Positions 63,537-64,000 of a DNA stretch of 64,000 bases are shown here, one piece after another; positions within the stretch are counted from its first letter, which is position 1, and each line of letters begins with the position of its first letter. This DNA comes from Mesostigma viride (Eukaryota > Streptophyta > Mesostigmatophyceae > Mesostigmatales > Mesostigmataceae). The translations under genes and the position numbers were made by a program. The notes beneath the pieces are model-generated. The model did not search any database. It was not told the DNA's origin and saw only the letters and a list, made by a program, of their open reading frames with translations. The stretch lies in NCBI GenBank assembly GCA_009746045.1, contig RPFO01000253.1, positions 372,001-436,000 of the forward strand, written 5' to 3'.

Positions 63537-63890
63537 TTATGCCCTAGCGGCTGGGCCCAGGTGAAGCTGCTCCAGTGCATGCAACACATCCTGTGCAGGT
63601 AACTGGGTGCCACGCCTAGTCTGGTGCAGCCCTTCTGGGAGGGGCATATTATCCCTAATAAACTGATCTGCCTCAGCTAATGTATTAAATCCCTGCCATC
63701 TAGCTAACGACGCTGGGTGTAAGACCTTATCCTTAATATGATTGCTACACGCAGCCCAACTATAGAAAATGCCTGGTTGGCCTGTGGCCCCGTCATGTGC
63801 TACTGCGTAGTATAGGTATTGGGATCTACCTCCTTGATTAATACGCCTATATCCTCCTTCATTATTACGTCTGCTGCGGGAGGTTCCCAT
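63537..63890 (-). CDS. Small Gypsy ORF with RNase H1 N-terminal/viroplasmin-like domain (element 2)
   Basis: 117 residues from ATG 63890, located 194 bp upstream of gag on the same strand. LYYAVAHDGATGQPGIFYSW (about 26-45) and FNTLAEADQFI (about 68-78) fit the RNase H1 hybrid-binding-domain pattern (YAV..G...GI..SW ... F.s..eA..Fi). The N-terminus is Arg/Gly/Asn-rich, suited to nucleic-acid binding (inference). Same position and domain as 41834-42253 in element 1 despite strong sequence divergence, which argues for a maintained element gene. Confidence 0.7.
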   Translation of the reverse strand: MGTSRSRRNNEGGYRRINQGGRSQYLYYAVAHDGATGQPGIFYSWAACSNHIKDKVLHPASLARWQGFNTLAEADQFIRDNMPLPEGLHQTRRGTQLPAQDVLHALEQLHLGPAARA

Positions 63891-64000
63891 GAACTACCGA
63901 TTAGGTATAAAGCAATATCACACGGTGTTCAAGCATGCAATGCAGGAAGGGGAAAGAAAGGGAGGAAAGCCCACCCAGGATACCTCTACGTGCAGGTGAC

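Larger units (their letters stand above)
50974..64000 (-). mobile_element. Ty3/Gypsy element 2 (chromovirus type), 5' LTR outside window
   Basis: Order on the minus strand: HBD ORF (63890-63537), gag (63343-61103), pol in the -1 frame (61103-57862, continuing 55189-54200) with a C-terminal chromodomain, extra ORF (54155-51948), polypurine tract (51677-51660) and 3' LTR (51659-50974). pol is interrupted only by the 2672-bp LTR element at 55190-57861. No stops were found elsewhere in gag or pol, so it was probably active recently. The 5' LTR should lie beyond 64000. Confidence 0.85.

Noticed and set aside
1-64000. tRNA, rRNA, CRISPR arrays or prokaryotic operon signals
   Set aside because: None recognised by eye; introns, LINEs and Gypsy elements point to a eukaryotic nuclear sequence.

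Overview
This window reads as nuclear DNA of a eukaryote, most likely a green alga (Viridiplantae). The host genes are split by GT...AG introns, one encodes an AP2/ERF-type DNA-binding domain, one mRNA end carries a TGTAA motif of the chlorophyte type, and the mobile elements are chromodomain Ty3/Gypsy, LINE and TTAA-target DNA elements. No operons, rRNA or tRNA genes, or CRISPR arrays were recognised. The species cannot be named from the sequence alone.

Three host genes are supported. (1) On the minus strand from about 4887 and leaving the window at position 1, a multi-exon AP2/ERF-domain protein. (2) On the plus strand, 8828-16013, a five-exon family-90 (CAP10-like) glycosyltransferase with an N-terminal signal/anchor. 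Its 3-kb first intron is mostly simple repeats. (3) On the minus strand, 50913-49372, a three-exon RING plus TRAF-type zinc-finger protein. The exon phases I derived agree for all three. Genes 1 and 2 are divergent and separated by a TIR DNA transposon (6044-8117) that holds a reverse-transcriptase fragment.

From 16 to 40 kb the DNA is a graveyard of nested mobile elements. At least three families of DNA elements use TTAA target sites: 1699-bp twins at 19587-21285 and 42219-43917, a 5.5-kb element at 19200-24654, and a related pair at 24659-26550 and 30841-33472. LINE copies end in a conserved small hairpin followed by an AT-rich microsatellite tail. Three of them have 10-bp target duplications that I could delimit exactly. 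One, 22232-24255, is a complete-looking LINE that encodes only ORF1 and lacks the reverse-transcriptase ORF (HAL1-like).

From 41 to 64 kb there are two related Ty3/Gypsy chromovirus-type elements. Element 1 (plus strand, about 41.15-49.1 kb) is decayed, truncated in integrase and interrupted by one 1699-bp TTAA element. Element 2 (minus strand, 50974 to beyond 64000) has a 3' LTR, an intact-looking gag, and a pol interrupted in integrase by a nearly pristine non-autonomous LTR element (55190-57861; 512-bp LTRs, 5-bp TSD CACCC). It also has an extra 735-aa ORF between pol and the 3' LTR.

Most notable: both Gypsy elements carry, upstream of gag, a small separate ORF with a domain like the RNase H1 N-terminal hybrid-binding domain (also found in caulimovirus viroplasmin). 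Element 2 thus has the unusual layout HBD ORF - gag - pol(chromodomain) - extra ORF - LTR. Its LTR ends about 60 bp upstream of the RING-TRAF start codon, in the same orientation.
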